A stretch of 7,576 bases of DNA from JAAYYM01 sp964483545 (GTDB lineage Bacteria > Bacillota > Clostridia > Lachnospirales > Lachnospiraceae). A program made the translations under genes and the position numbers. Below, piece by piece: positions 1-6,660 of the stretch; the stretch's first letter is position 1; each line of letters starts with the position of its first letter. Under the pieces are notes generated by a model, which saw nothing but the letters and a program-made list of their open reading frames with translations, searched no databases and had not been told where the DNA came from. The stretch covers positions 1 through 7,576 of the forward strand of contig CAZACC010000094.1 of NCBI GenBank assembly GCA_964483545.1, given 5' to 3'.

Positions 1-2103
1 GCTGCCTTTATTCTCTTTTCATCAGGAACAACAGCGAAATCTAAGGGAGTGGTTTTTGCCTTTGATGCGTTGATGAATCCGATGATAGATATTAAGCAGT
101 TTTGTGGAAATGAAGATGTGAAGTACCTGATTCTATTTCCCTTGTTTCATTTATCCGGAATTGTTACATTTACGACTATCCTCTTAGGCGGTGGGGAGTT
201 TGGAATGGTAGAAAACTTCTCTCCTGTCAAGATCAGGAGTGCACTATTGACATACCGTCCCACCTTATTTGGTATGGTTCCGAAAGTATATGACACGATT
301 AAGGATCAGATTATAGAGCAGATCAATCAGAAAAAAGCAATTGTGTCCTTTATTGTTTTGAAATTGATCGCATTTTGTGGATTTTTAAGAAAACATTGTC
401 AGGTTAATCTAGGAAAGTATTTGTTTAAGAGCATTAATACGCAGGTTTTCGGCGGACGTTTGATTATCGCTGCATTGGGAGGAGGAATTTCAAAAAGAGA
501 AACAAGTGAGTTCTTTTTGAACCTCGGCTATGAATGGGTCAACATCTATGCATCTACGGAGGCAAATGTAATATCAAATACAAGATTTGAAGATCGGTAT
601 CCTGCAGGTGCAGTGGGACGATACAATCATTTCCCTGATCGTGAAATCAAAATACATCATCCGAATGCCAACGGAGTAGGTGAAATATATGTAAAAAGCA
701 AAATCATGATGCAGGGATATTTCAGAGATTCGAAAGCAACAGAGGCAGCCTATGATGGTTCCTATTTTAAAACAGGTGACATGGGATATATAGATACTAA
801 GGGTTATCTCTATGTAGTAGGAAGAACCAAGGAAAGTATTCATCTGTCAAACGGAGAGAAATTATCCCCAGAAGAGGTAGAAACTGTATATTCTGGGGGG
901 GGGGTACTCGATCCTGCGGAGATATTTTCGTGCTGCGGCGTATCGCTTAAAGAAGATGAATATGACAGAGTATGCATGTTCCTAGAGAAAAATAACCGGA
1001 CTGATGCAGAAATGAACTGCCTGAAAGAGGCTGTACTGGCATACTCCAAAAATGTACCGATGAATTACCGACTTGACGAGGTGTTTTTTATTGATCAGTT
1101 TCCACTTACTTCAATAGGTAAGGTCAAAAGATATGAATTAAGGGAAATAGGTGCTGAGCTGTTGAGTAATAGGCATCGAATGGAATCGGCACAAGAAATA
1201 AAGAAACCCAGTATGGATTTACTAGATAGAATTCTATGTGACATCATGCAGATTCAGGAGTTAAGTAATGATGATACATTAGAACAGCTAGGGATGGATT
1301 CTTTGCAGCTGTTTGAATTAAGCACTGAAATCTACCGTTTATTTAACCGGGATATAGGAGAATATCTTAACAGAAGCATGAAAATATCAGAGCTAAAGAA
1401 TCTGGTGGAGAAGAATGCTTGTGGTGAGAGGACAATAGGATATGATATTTCGCGTTTTCCTTTGAAAAAGAATGTAATCTCCAAAATAATTTTGCAACTT
1501 CTGCTTCGAATATTTAGAGTGATTTGGAAGTTTGAAGTAGACGGCATTGAGAATATCCCAAGTGAAGGCAGCTATATTTTGTGCCCGAATCATGAAACGC
1601 ATTTGGATGGTATGTGGGTGTTTTCCTGTCTGGAACATAAAAAACTTTCACAGATCAAGTGTCTTGCAAAACAGGAGCATCTAAATCGGTTTGTGTCCCG
1701 ATTTGGACTTCGGATGCTTGGAGGTATTCCGATTGATCGGAGTGGAAACTTTGTACCGGCGCTGAACCGATGTTTGAGATGTCTGCAGTCTGAAGAGAGT
1801 ATTGTGCTGATTCATCCTGAGGGAACCAGAACCAGAAATGGTCAGTTAGGGGCATTCAAAGCCGGAGCTGCTCAGCTTGCAAAGGATGCAGGGGTTTCAA
1901 TGATCCCTGTATGTATGAAAGGCGGATATGTAATTTATCCAAGCACAAGTAAACTTCCAAAGTTATTTGACTGGAAAAACAGAAGCAGATATAGAATCAA
2001 AATTGTGTTTGGAACAGCAATTCACGGAGAAAGCCTGAATGCAGTTCAGATGACAGAACAGGTAAGAAAACAGATTGTTGAGATGCAGGCAATTGTAAAC
2101 TAA
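1..2103 (+). CDS. Acyl-AMP ligase / acyl carrier / PlsC acyltransferase fusion (5' end outside window)
   Basis: The frame is open from base 1, so the start lies upstream; 700 codons are visible. The first part is the later half of an ANL adenylating domain. It has a phosphate-binding loop FSSGTTAKSKG at 16-48, a YASTE motif near 550, TGDMGY near 775, a GRTKESI hinge near 820, and TSIGKVKR near 1108 with the likely catalytic Lys at 1120-1122. Next is an acyl carrier domain with GMDSLQ, whose phosphopantetheine Ser is codon 1300-1302. A PlsC domain follows, with NHETHLD (HX4D, His 1591, Asp 1606), GGIPIDR and HPEGTRTR. By family knowledge the protein would adenylate a fatty acid, load it on its own carrier and transfer it to a lysolipid or related acceptor at the membrane. 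The loop is odd: SGTTA instead of SGTTG, and no PKG proline. A G10 run sits in the ANL C-terminal part. The domain calls are firm; the substrate is unknown. Confidence 0.93.
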   Translation, partial: AAFILFSSGTTAKSKGVVFAFDALMNPMIDIKQFCGNEDVKYLILFPLFHLSGIVTFTTILLGGGEFGMVENFSPVKIRSALLTYRPTLFGMVPKVYDTIKDQIIEQINQKKAIVSFIVLKLIAFCGFLRKHCQVNLGKYLFKSINTQVFGGRLIIAALGGGISKRETSEFFLNLGYEWVNIYASTEANVISNTRFEDRYPAGAVGRYNHFPDREIKIHHPNANGVGEIYVKSKIMMQGYFRDSKATEAAYDGSYFKTGDMGYIDTKGYLYVVGRTKESIHLSNGEKLSPEEVETVYSGGGVLDPAEIFSCCGVSLKEDEYDRVCMFLEKNNRTDAEMNCLKEAVLAYSKNVPMNYRLDEVFFIDQFPLTSIGKVKRYELREIGAELLSNRHRMESAQEIKKPSMDLLDRILCDIMQIQELSNDDTLEQLGMDSLQLFELSTEIYRLFNRDIGEYLNRSMKISELKNLVEKNACGERTIGYDISRFPLKKNVISKIILQLLLRIFRVIWKFEVDGIENIPSEGSYILCPNHETHLDGMWVFSCLEHKKLSQIKCLAKQEHLNRFVSRFGLRMLGGIPIDRSGNFVPALNRCLRCLQSEESIVLIHPEGTRTRNGQLGAFKAGAAQLAKDAGVSMIPVCMKGGYVIYPSTSKLPKLFDWKNRSRYRIKIVFGTAIHGESLNAVQMTEQVRKQIVEMQAIVN
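895..904 (+). repeat. G10 homopolymer inside the ANL domain
   Basis: Ten consecutive G encode three glycines and the first base of a Val codon, just after the SPEEVE segment of the adenylation domain. At this length the frame is open. One G fewer gives a stop at 983-985 and one G more gives a stop at 948-950. Either change would remove the catalytic Lys region, the carrier and the PlsC domain. The Gly3 insertion is not a recognisable family motif. Whether the tract varies in nature cannot be seen from one sequence. Confidence 0.9.
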
Positions 2104-2127
2104 GTGAAAAAGATATGGTGGGAAACT

Positions 2128-2581
2128 ATGTGTAAAATTGGATTGGATTTAGATGAAATATTGACTGATATCAAACAGAATAGTCTGACAATTAGGGGGG
2201 GGGTATAGACAACTTAGGCAAAGTATTAGCAAATTGACGAGGCAATTACGAGAGAACAATGACGAGATTTTCATTTTTACAAAATGGAAATATGGTTTGC
2301 TGGATAATAGATTTGGCAGACAAATGAGACTGCTTTTTGAAATGCAGCTAAGAAATAGTGAAATCCAATATGATGAAGTTGTTTTTTATCAGGATGAAAG
2401 AGCAGATGAGGTTCAGAAATACAATATTGAAATACTGATCGAGAATCTGCGTACTGATCTACGCAAGATAAGAGACATGGAAGAAGTTATTCTGAATAGA
2501 AGGATGAATCCTATAAAACCGATATCGGGAATTTCGTCTATTGATCAGGAGGGAAAAAATATTTTGGCTCTCAGGAGTTGA
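2128..2581 (+). pseudogene. Shortened HAD / 5'-nucleotidase-like gene, out of frame at a G9 tract
   Basis: ATG 2128 follows a weak GGTGGG site by five bases and lies 24 bases after the previous stop. It opens with a HAD motif I, IGLDLDEILTDI, then enters nine G and stops at 2206-2208 after 26 residues. Removing one G joins it to the downstream frame, which ends at 2579-2581, giving 150 residues. The downstream part contains NDEIFIFTKW (like motif II, IITAR), IQYDEVVF and IEILIENL. This matches the C-terminal half of clostridial HAD proteins annotated as deoxy 5'-nucleotidase-like, which from memory are about 190 residues. The cap region between motifs I and II is mostly missing, and the acidic motif IV (usually IEDxP) reads IENL. 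A TTG at 2234 could start the second part alone. It is either a decayed gene, a phase-off gene or a non-catalytic relative. The HAD call is moderate. Confidence 0.62.
2195..2203 (+). repeat. G9 homopolymer at the HAD frame break
   Basis: Nine consecutive G separate the two reading frames of the HAD-like gene. A tract of eight (or eleven) would fuse them into one open frame; the nine seen here leads to TAG at 2206-2208. It is also the point where the HAD cap region appears to be missing. Confidence 0.88.
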
Positions 2582-3189
2582 ATCTGAAGATTCCGAACAT
2601 GTCGGTCTGGGAGTATTTACTTGAATGCAATCAGAACAACAGATGTGCAGTGGCAATCAATTACTATGGAAAGCGGCTCACTTTTGATCAGTTATTCAGA
2701 CAAATAGATAAAGCGGCTAAGGCATTTCAGGTTATAGGAATCAAAAGAGGCAGTAAAGTAACTGTTTGTATGCCTAATACACCTGAAGGTATTATCAGTT
2801 TCTACGCCCTTAATAAACTAGGAGCAGTAGCAAATATGATTCATCCGTTATCCAGTGAAAATGAAATGAGAGACTATGTCAATGAAGTGGATTCACATGT
2901 CATGGTAATGATAGATCTCTGTTTGGATAAGGCAGTAAAGCAGATTAGCAAAACGAAATTAGAGAAGGTAATAGTGGTATCTCCGAAAAACTCAATGAAT
3001 ATGAGGATGCAGATAGGTTATTACTTGATAAATCATAGAAAGATCCCACGAATGCCAAAGAAGGATAACCGGTTTGTACAATGGAATGATTTTGTGAAGC
3101 TGGGTAGTTTATCAGGAAGTATAAAAAAATCAGAGTTTGAGCAAAACCAGCCGGCGGCATTTTTACATAGTGGAGGAACGACAGGCATC

Positions 3190-3200
3190 CAAAAGGTATC
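3190..3200 (+). other. Frameshift point in the second acyl ligase
   Basis: The bases CCAAAAGGTATC begin at 3189. The upstream frame reads CAA AAG GTA, while the downstream protein needs AAG GGT ATC ATG. The shift therefore corresponds to one missing G after the Lys codon, or to a ribosome stepping back one base there. The restored residue is the conserved Gly of the ATP-binding loop (PKG, here QKG). Confidence 0.85.
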
Positions 3201-4225
3201 ATGTTGTCTAATGAGAATTTCAACGCGTTGGCAAAGCAATTAAAAGTTGTCGGTCATAATATGCGACCGGGTGATACCAATCTGGCCATCATGCCCATCT
3301 TTCATGGCTTTGGAATCGGAAACAGTGTTCACGCCCAGCTGTGTGGTAAGGTATCAGTCATTCTGTTACCTACATTTGATGCAAAGAAATTCGACAGGCT
3401 GCTCAAGAAATATAAACCCAATATGATCTGTGGTGTTCCTACTCTGTGGGAGGCGATGATAAAAAATAAGGGTTTTGAGCATCATGATATGTCTTATCTG
3501 AAATATGTTGTTTCGGGTGGGGATACACTATCGGTCAGCCAAGAAGAAAATATGAATAATTTTCTGAGACAACACAAATCAAGGATAACCCTGTGTAAAG
3601 GGTTGGGGATGACAGAATGCCTGGCAGCAGCAACATTTACTCACAATAAGAGTAATAAATTATTAAGTGTTGGAGCCCCTTTACCCGGTAACGCAATCAA
3701 GATTGTGAGACCTGAAACATCAGAAGAATTGGGATATCATCAGGAAGGTGAGATATGCATCAGTGGCCCAACCGTAATGCTTGGATACTACCATAATGAG
3801 GAAGAGACTGAGAAAACCTTGAGAATACATGATGATCAAAAGGTTTGGTTACATACAGGAGATATTGGATATCTTGATGAGACCGGGACTGTGTTTTTCA
3901 CACAAAGATTGAAGAGAATCATTGTTTCGTCCGGATACAATGTGTATCCATCAAGAATAGAAGAGGTAACAAAGTCACATCATACGGTTGATAATTGTAT
4001 GGTCGTAAGTATGCCTCATAAATATAAGATTCAGGTTCCAAAAGCTTATATAGTACTCAAGGATTTATACAAATCGACGGATGAGATTCAACAAGAAATA
4101 CAGGAGTTGTGCCGGCAGAATCTGGCCAAATACTCACTGCCATATGAGTATGAATTTAGACAATCCTTACCCAAAACATTATTAGGGAAAATCAATTACA
4201 GAGAATTACAAAATGAAGCGAATAT

Positions 4226-4231
4226 AGAGGA
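4226..4231 (+). promoter_or_regulatory. Ribosome binding site of the second PlsC gene
   Basis: AGAGGA lies nine bases before ATG 4241, inside the end of the ligase gene. The ATGA at 4241-4244 combines this start with the ligase stop, which supports coupled translation. Confidence 0.6.
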
Positions 4232-4240
4232 TAACGAGAA

Positions 4241-4999
4241 ATGAGAAACAGGAACTTTAATGAGGTTACATACAAATTTGGAAGAGGTATCGTATGTGCG
4301 GTGTTTAGGCTGTTCTTGCATCCAACCATACTAAATAAAGAATTGATCCCAAAGAGTGGAGCAGTTATTTTCTGCGGGAATCATCTTCATGTGTGGGATC
4401 AGTTTCCGCTTATGTGTGCAACCAACAGACCCATTCACTGGATGGCAAAAAAGGAATATTTTGAAGGAAAGTTAGCTCCCTTTTTTAAGCTTGCAGGCTG
4501 CATTCCAGTAGACCAGTGGAATGATCCGCATCAATCCAAGGAAGTTGCCATTGATTACTGAAATTAGGGCTCTGCCGTGGGATTATTCCCAGAGGGAACC
4601 CGCAATCAATATCAGGTAGCGATTAATAAGCTGCATAAATATGAGCAGTTATACGATCAGTCTTTGAAGACAGGAGTCAAGGCGGAGTCATATTTACGTG
4701 AGATGCAGACGGCAACATCAGAAATTGATCAAGCAAAGAAAATCATTGAATCAAAAGGAAATACCGTAGTTGAAGGGGAATTACTACTTCCTCTGAAGTT
4801 TGGTGCAGTATCAATGGCTCAAAAAACGGGAGCCTGGATTGTCCCTTTTGGGGTAACAGGAGATTATACAATTGGCAATCATAATCTGATGGTGCGTATA
4901 GGAAAACCCTTCCAAGTAAGGGATCAGAACTTAGAAGCGGCTAATACAGAATTGAAAAATCGCATTACAGATCTTGTGAAGATGAATTATTCAGATTAG
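4241..4999 (+). pseudogene. PlsC-type 1-acylglycerol-phosphate acyltransferase, interrupted by two stops
   Basis: The frame is the same before and after the break and totals 252 positions. The N-terminal part has GNHLHVWDQ, with the catalytic HX4D pair at His48 and Asp53, and then CIPVDQ. After TGA 4559-4561 and TAG 4565-4567 the frame continues with GLFPEGTRN (residues 115-122), LLPLKFGAVSMAQKTGA and WIVPFGVTGDY, all typical of PlsC. Adding one T near 4559 and removing one G at 4567-4569 changes the interrupted text to DYLKLGSAVGLFPEGTRN, which fits the family well; so two compensating indels explain it better than two nonsense changes. About 58 charged, helix-prone residues (123-180) are inserted between the FPEGTRN motif and LLPLKFGAV. 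It would acylate a lysophosphatidate-like acceptor at the membrane, probably with acyl groups from the ligases upstream. As written only fragments could be made. Confidence 0.86.
4556..4570 (+). other. Two close stops / paired indels in PlsC
   Basis: In frame the bases read TAC TGA AAT TAG GGC. One inserted T and one deleted G turn this into TAC TTG AAA TTA GGC (YLKLG) and leave the outer frame unchanged. The catalytic HX4D motif and the FPEGTR motif lie on opposite sides of the break. Confidence 0.8.
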
Positions 5000-5012
5000 G
5001 TTAACAATCACG

Positions 5013-5020
5013 AAGGAGGT
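5013..5020 (+). promoter_or_regulatory. Strong ribosome binding site for the papain-like gene
   Basis: AAGGAGGT is a near-perfect Shine-Dalgarno site ending seven bases before GTG 5028. It fixes this GTG as the start and so places the following tetranucleotide repeat inside the coding region. Confidence 0.85.
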
Positions 5021-5027
5021 TGTCGAC

Positions 5028-5651
5028 GTGGATACAAACAAACAAACAAACAAACAAACAATATATATAGTTGCCAGCTATACTGATACGATACCGGGCA
5101 GAATCATTGTTGCAAGATGTACACTGGGGTATTGGAAGCAATATGCCGGAAAATATTATTCACATATTTCGTTTTCGCTGGATAGAAGTCTTACGGAAAT
5201 GTATTCATTTGCGAGAAAGAAAATATACAATCCCCTGAATGCGGGATTGATCAAGGAGGATATTCATTCTGGGATGTTTGCACAGAAACCTGATATTAGC
5301 AGAATTGCAGTTTTTGAGCTTAACGTTAAAAAATGGCAATACAAACGCCTGAAACACGAGGTAGAGGAAGCCTGGGAGCATCATGAACAATACAAATATA
5401 ATTTTTTGAGTTTATTTACTCTCATGGTTGGATATGGAATCACTATAAAAGATCATTTCTTATGTACAGAGTGGGTTACTAATTTATTGAATTCATGCAG
5501 TATAGAGCTATTTGGAAAAAAAGCACCTATCAAGGTGACACCTTACGATTATTGTAGAGAGTTGGGAAACTACATAATATATGAGGGTTTGACAAAGGAT
5601 TATCCGTTTTACAACAAAGAAATTCAATATAGCAGTGCCATCAACTGTTGA
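5028..5651 (+). CDS. Permuted NlpC/P60 (YiiX/LRAT-like) papain-fold protein with a repeat N terminus
   Basis: This encodes 207 residues from GTG 5028. After a repeat-coded start (NKQT twice) comes a beta strand, IYIVASYTDTIPG. YSHISFSL follows, with the likely catalytic His46, and then MYSFARK and IHSGMF. The C-terminal half has YKYNFLSLF and DHFLCTEWV with the likely nucleophile Cys146. The order His then Cys is that of circularly permuted NlpC/P60 proteins. That clan covers amidases, peptidases and lipid acyltransferases such as LRAT, so the reaction is not fixed. There is no signal peptide, so it probably acts in the cytosol or at the inner membrane face. It follows the PlsC gene by 28 bases and precedes a phospholipase C-like gene by nine, which favours a role in lipid or lipopeptide processing (inference). 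The fold call rests on motif pattern only. Confidence 0.75.
   Translation: MDTNKQTNKQTIYIVASYTDTIPGRIIVARCTLGYWKQYAGKYYSHISFSLDRSLTEMYSFARKKIYNPLNAGLIKEDIHSGMFAQKPDISRIAVFELNVKKWQYKRLKHEVEEAWEHHEQYKYNFLSLFTLMVGYGITIKDHFLCTEWVTNLLNSCSIELFGKKAPIKVTPYDYCRELGNYIIYEGLTKDYPFYNKEIQYSSAINC
5034..5061 (+). repeat. Tetranucleotide repeat ACAA x7 at the 5' end of a gene
   Basis: Seven perfect ACAA units start six bases after the GTG and encode T-N-K-Q-T-N-K-Q-T. With seven units the gene is open. One unit more gives TGA at 5084-5086 and one unit fewer gives TAG at 5068-5070. The next in-frame ATG is codon 58, beyond the catalytic His, so it could not rescue a full enzyme. The arrangement is that of tetranucleotide contingency loci known in Haemophilus. 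Confidence 0.95.
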
Positions 5652-5660
5652 AAGGGGTGT

Positions 5661-6611
5661 ATGCAAAATATGCCCGGATCAAAAATTCATGATATATTCT
5701 ATAAACAATTAAAGGGAAAACTGTCTCCGGAGATTACTTCAGCTTTGCCCGATTATGATTATTATTCGATTTTTGCACAGGGTCATGATCTTTTGATATT
5801 CAATGACTATTGGAAGCTGTGGAAGCTGAATCAACATATTCGGGAATCACTCTTGTTACAGGAGGATCATTTTCAAGAATTTATATATCAGTATCTGATA
5901 CAGGCAAAAAGGAACGGACATTTAAATCAGGAACAGACCTTTTTATTCATTGGCCCGGGATATATTGCCCATCATATATTGGACAGTTATCTTCATCCCT
6001 TGATTATATTTTATGCGGGAGATCATATCAGAGATGCATCCAATGAAACATGGAAACATGGAATGATTGAGACACTTTTAGATGTTTATTTCACCCAATA
6101 TTTTGAACATAGGCAATGCGCAGACTATAAAGTGTATGAAGACTTTCCACGTACAGATTTACTGCTTGACCCGGCACTGATTACTGTTTTGGATGATACG
6201 CTTTTCAAGGTGTATGGAATACAGAGTGGAGGAAGCAAATTTAAGAAAGGCATCCGGCAGACAAGACATTTCATACATCTATGCAAATATGACCCACATG
6301 GTTACAAGAAAATATTTTTTGCTTTCTTTGACCATATTTCAAAGGGGAGTGCGGCACTTTCGTATTCTGTTGATCCGAATGATGCCGTGCCATATATGAA
6401 TTTGCAGCATCATATGTGGACGAATCCCAAGAACAAGGAGATTGGTTCTACACAATCAATGTTGGAATTGTATGATCTGGCAATGGAAGAAAGTGCATCT
6501 ATTTGCAACAGCCTGTATCAGCTGATCATACGTGGAGATTTTACAAGAGATGAGGTATACGCAATCATACCTGATCGAAGTTCAAGTTATGGCTTGCCAT
6601 GCAGTCAATAG
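5661..6611 (+). CDS. Zinc-dependent phospholipase C-like protein
   Basis: This encodes 316 residues from ATG 5661; ATG 5670 (MPGSKIHDIF) is an equally possible start, as AAAGGGG at 5651-5657 lies three bases before the first and twelve before the second. Candidate metal ligands, in family order, are His10 (KIHDIF), Asp43 (QGHDLL), the cluster HHILDSYLHP with His104/105, Asp108 and His112, and then His133 and Glu137 in WKHGMIE (HxxxE). This matches the zinc phospholipase C fold of bacterial PLC and alpha-toxin, which would cleave phospholipid head groups. No signal peptide is visible, unlike secreted toxins, so an intracellular or membrane-face role is likelier. The C-terminal part (about 150-316) is helical and rich in aromatics, with no motif that I recognise. 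The gene sits nine bases after the papain-like gene. The fold is well supported; substrate and activity are inferred. Confidence 0.78.
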   Translation: MQNMPGSKIHDIFYKQLKGKLSPEITSALPDYDYYSIFAQGHDLLIFNDYWKLWKLNQHIRESLLLQEDHFQEFIYQYLIQAKRNGHLNQEQTFLFIGPGYIAHHILDSYLHPLIIFYAGDHIRDASNETWKHGMIETLLDVYFTQYFEHRQCADYKVYEDFPRTDLLLDPALITVLDDTLFKVYGIQSGGSKFKKGIRQTRHFIHLCKYDPHGYKKIFFAFFDHISKGSAALSYSVDPNDAVPYMNLQHHMWTNPKNKEIGSTQSMLELYDLAMEESASICNSLYQLIIRGDFTRDEVYAIIPDRSSSYGLPCSQ

Positions 6612-6646
6612 AGCATTTTTGCTGATTATAAACCAAACAGAATAAT

Positions 6647-6652
6647 GGAGGG
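6647..6652 (+). promoter_or_regulatory. Ribosome binding site of the repeat protein
   Basis: GGAGGG lies eight bases before ATG 6661 in the 49-base gap after the PLC-like gene. No terminator or clear promoter is seen in the gap. Confidence 0.75.
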
Positions 6653-6660
6653 TATCAATT

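Larger units (their letters stand above)
2578..4244 (+). pseudogene. Second AMP-forming acyl ligase (ANL family), split by a one-base frameshift
   Basis: The first frame begins with TTG 2578, whose TTGA overlaps the upstream stop; ATG 2599 is an alternative start. It runs through LTFDQLF and the typical ANL N-terminal domain to HSGGTTGIQK, then shifts and would stop at 3241-3243. The rest continues in the -1 frame from about 3198 (IMLSNENF) to TGA 4242-4244. It shows GLGMTEC near 3604, TGDIGYLD near 3855, QRLKRII near 3904 and LGKINY with the likely catalytic Lys at 4188-4190. Adding one G near 3195 restores SGGTTGIQKGIMLS and a 555-residue protein, the normal size for a fatty-acyl or aryl-CoA ligase. 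There is no carrier domain. The usual loop proline is Gln. It overlaps the next gene by ATGA, so it would be translationally coupled to the acyltransferase. Family certain; activity depends on whether the frameshift is real. Confidence 0.85.

Noticed and set aside
574..1855. Several open frames on the - strand within the fused ligase gene
   Set aside because: They lie opposite a gene with clear conserved motifs, lack ribosome sites and show no family features.
3123..3129. A7 run in the second ligase as a fourth switch tract
   Set aside because: Seven A is common in A+T-rich genes, and the frame is unbroken there.
2945..3239. Overlapping - strand frames opposite the second ligase
   Set aside because: Antisense to recognisable ANL sequence, with no motif or start signal of their own.
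4559..4561. TGA in PlsC as a selenocysteine codon
   Set aside because: A TAG follows two codons later, no SECIS-like hairpin was noticed, and PlsC has no need for selenocysteine at this loop.
5810..6399. Two + strand frames (5810-6046, 6193-6399) inside the phospholipase C-like gene
   Set aside because: They run in another frame of a gene with conserved metal ligands, and have no credible translation start context.
6612..6660. Terminator or promoter in the gap after the phospholipase C-like gene
   Set aside because: A short T run is present but no hairpin precedes it, and no paired -35/-10 boxes stand out.
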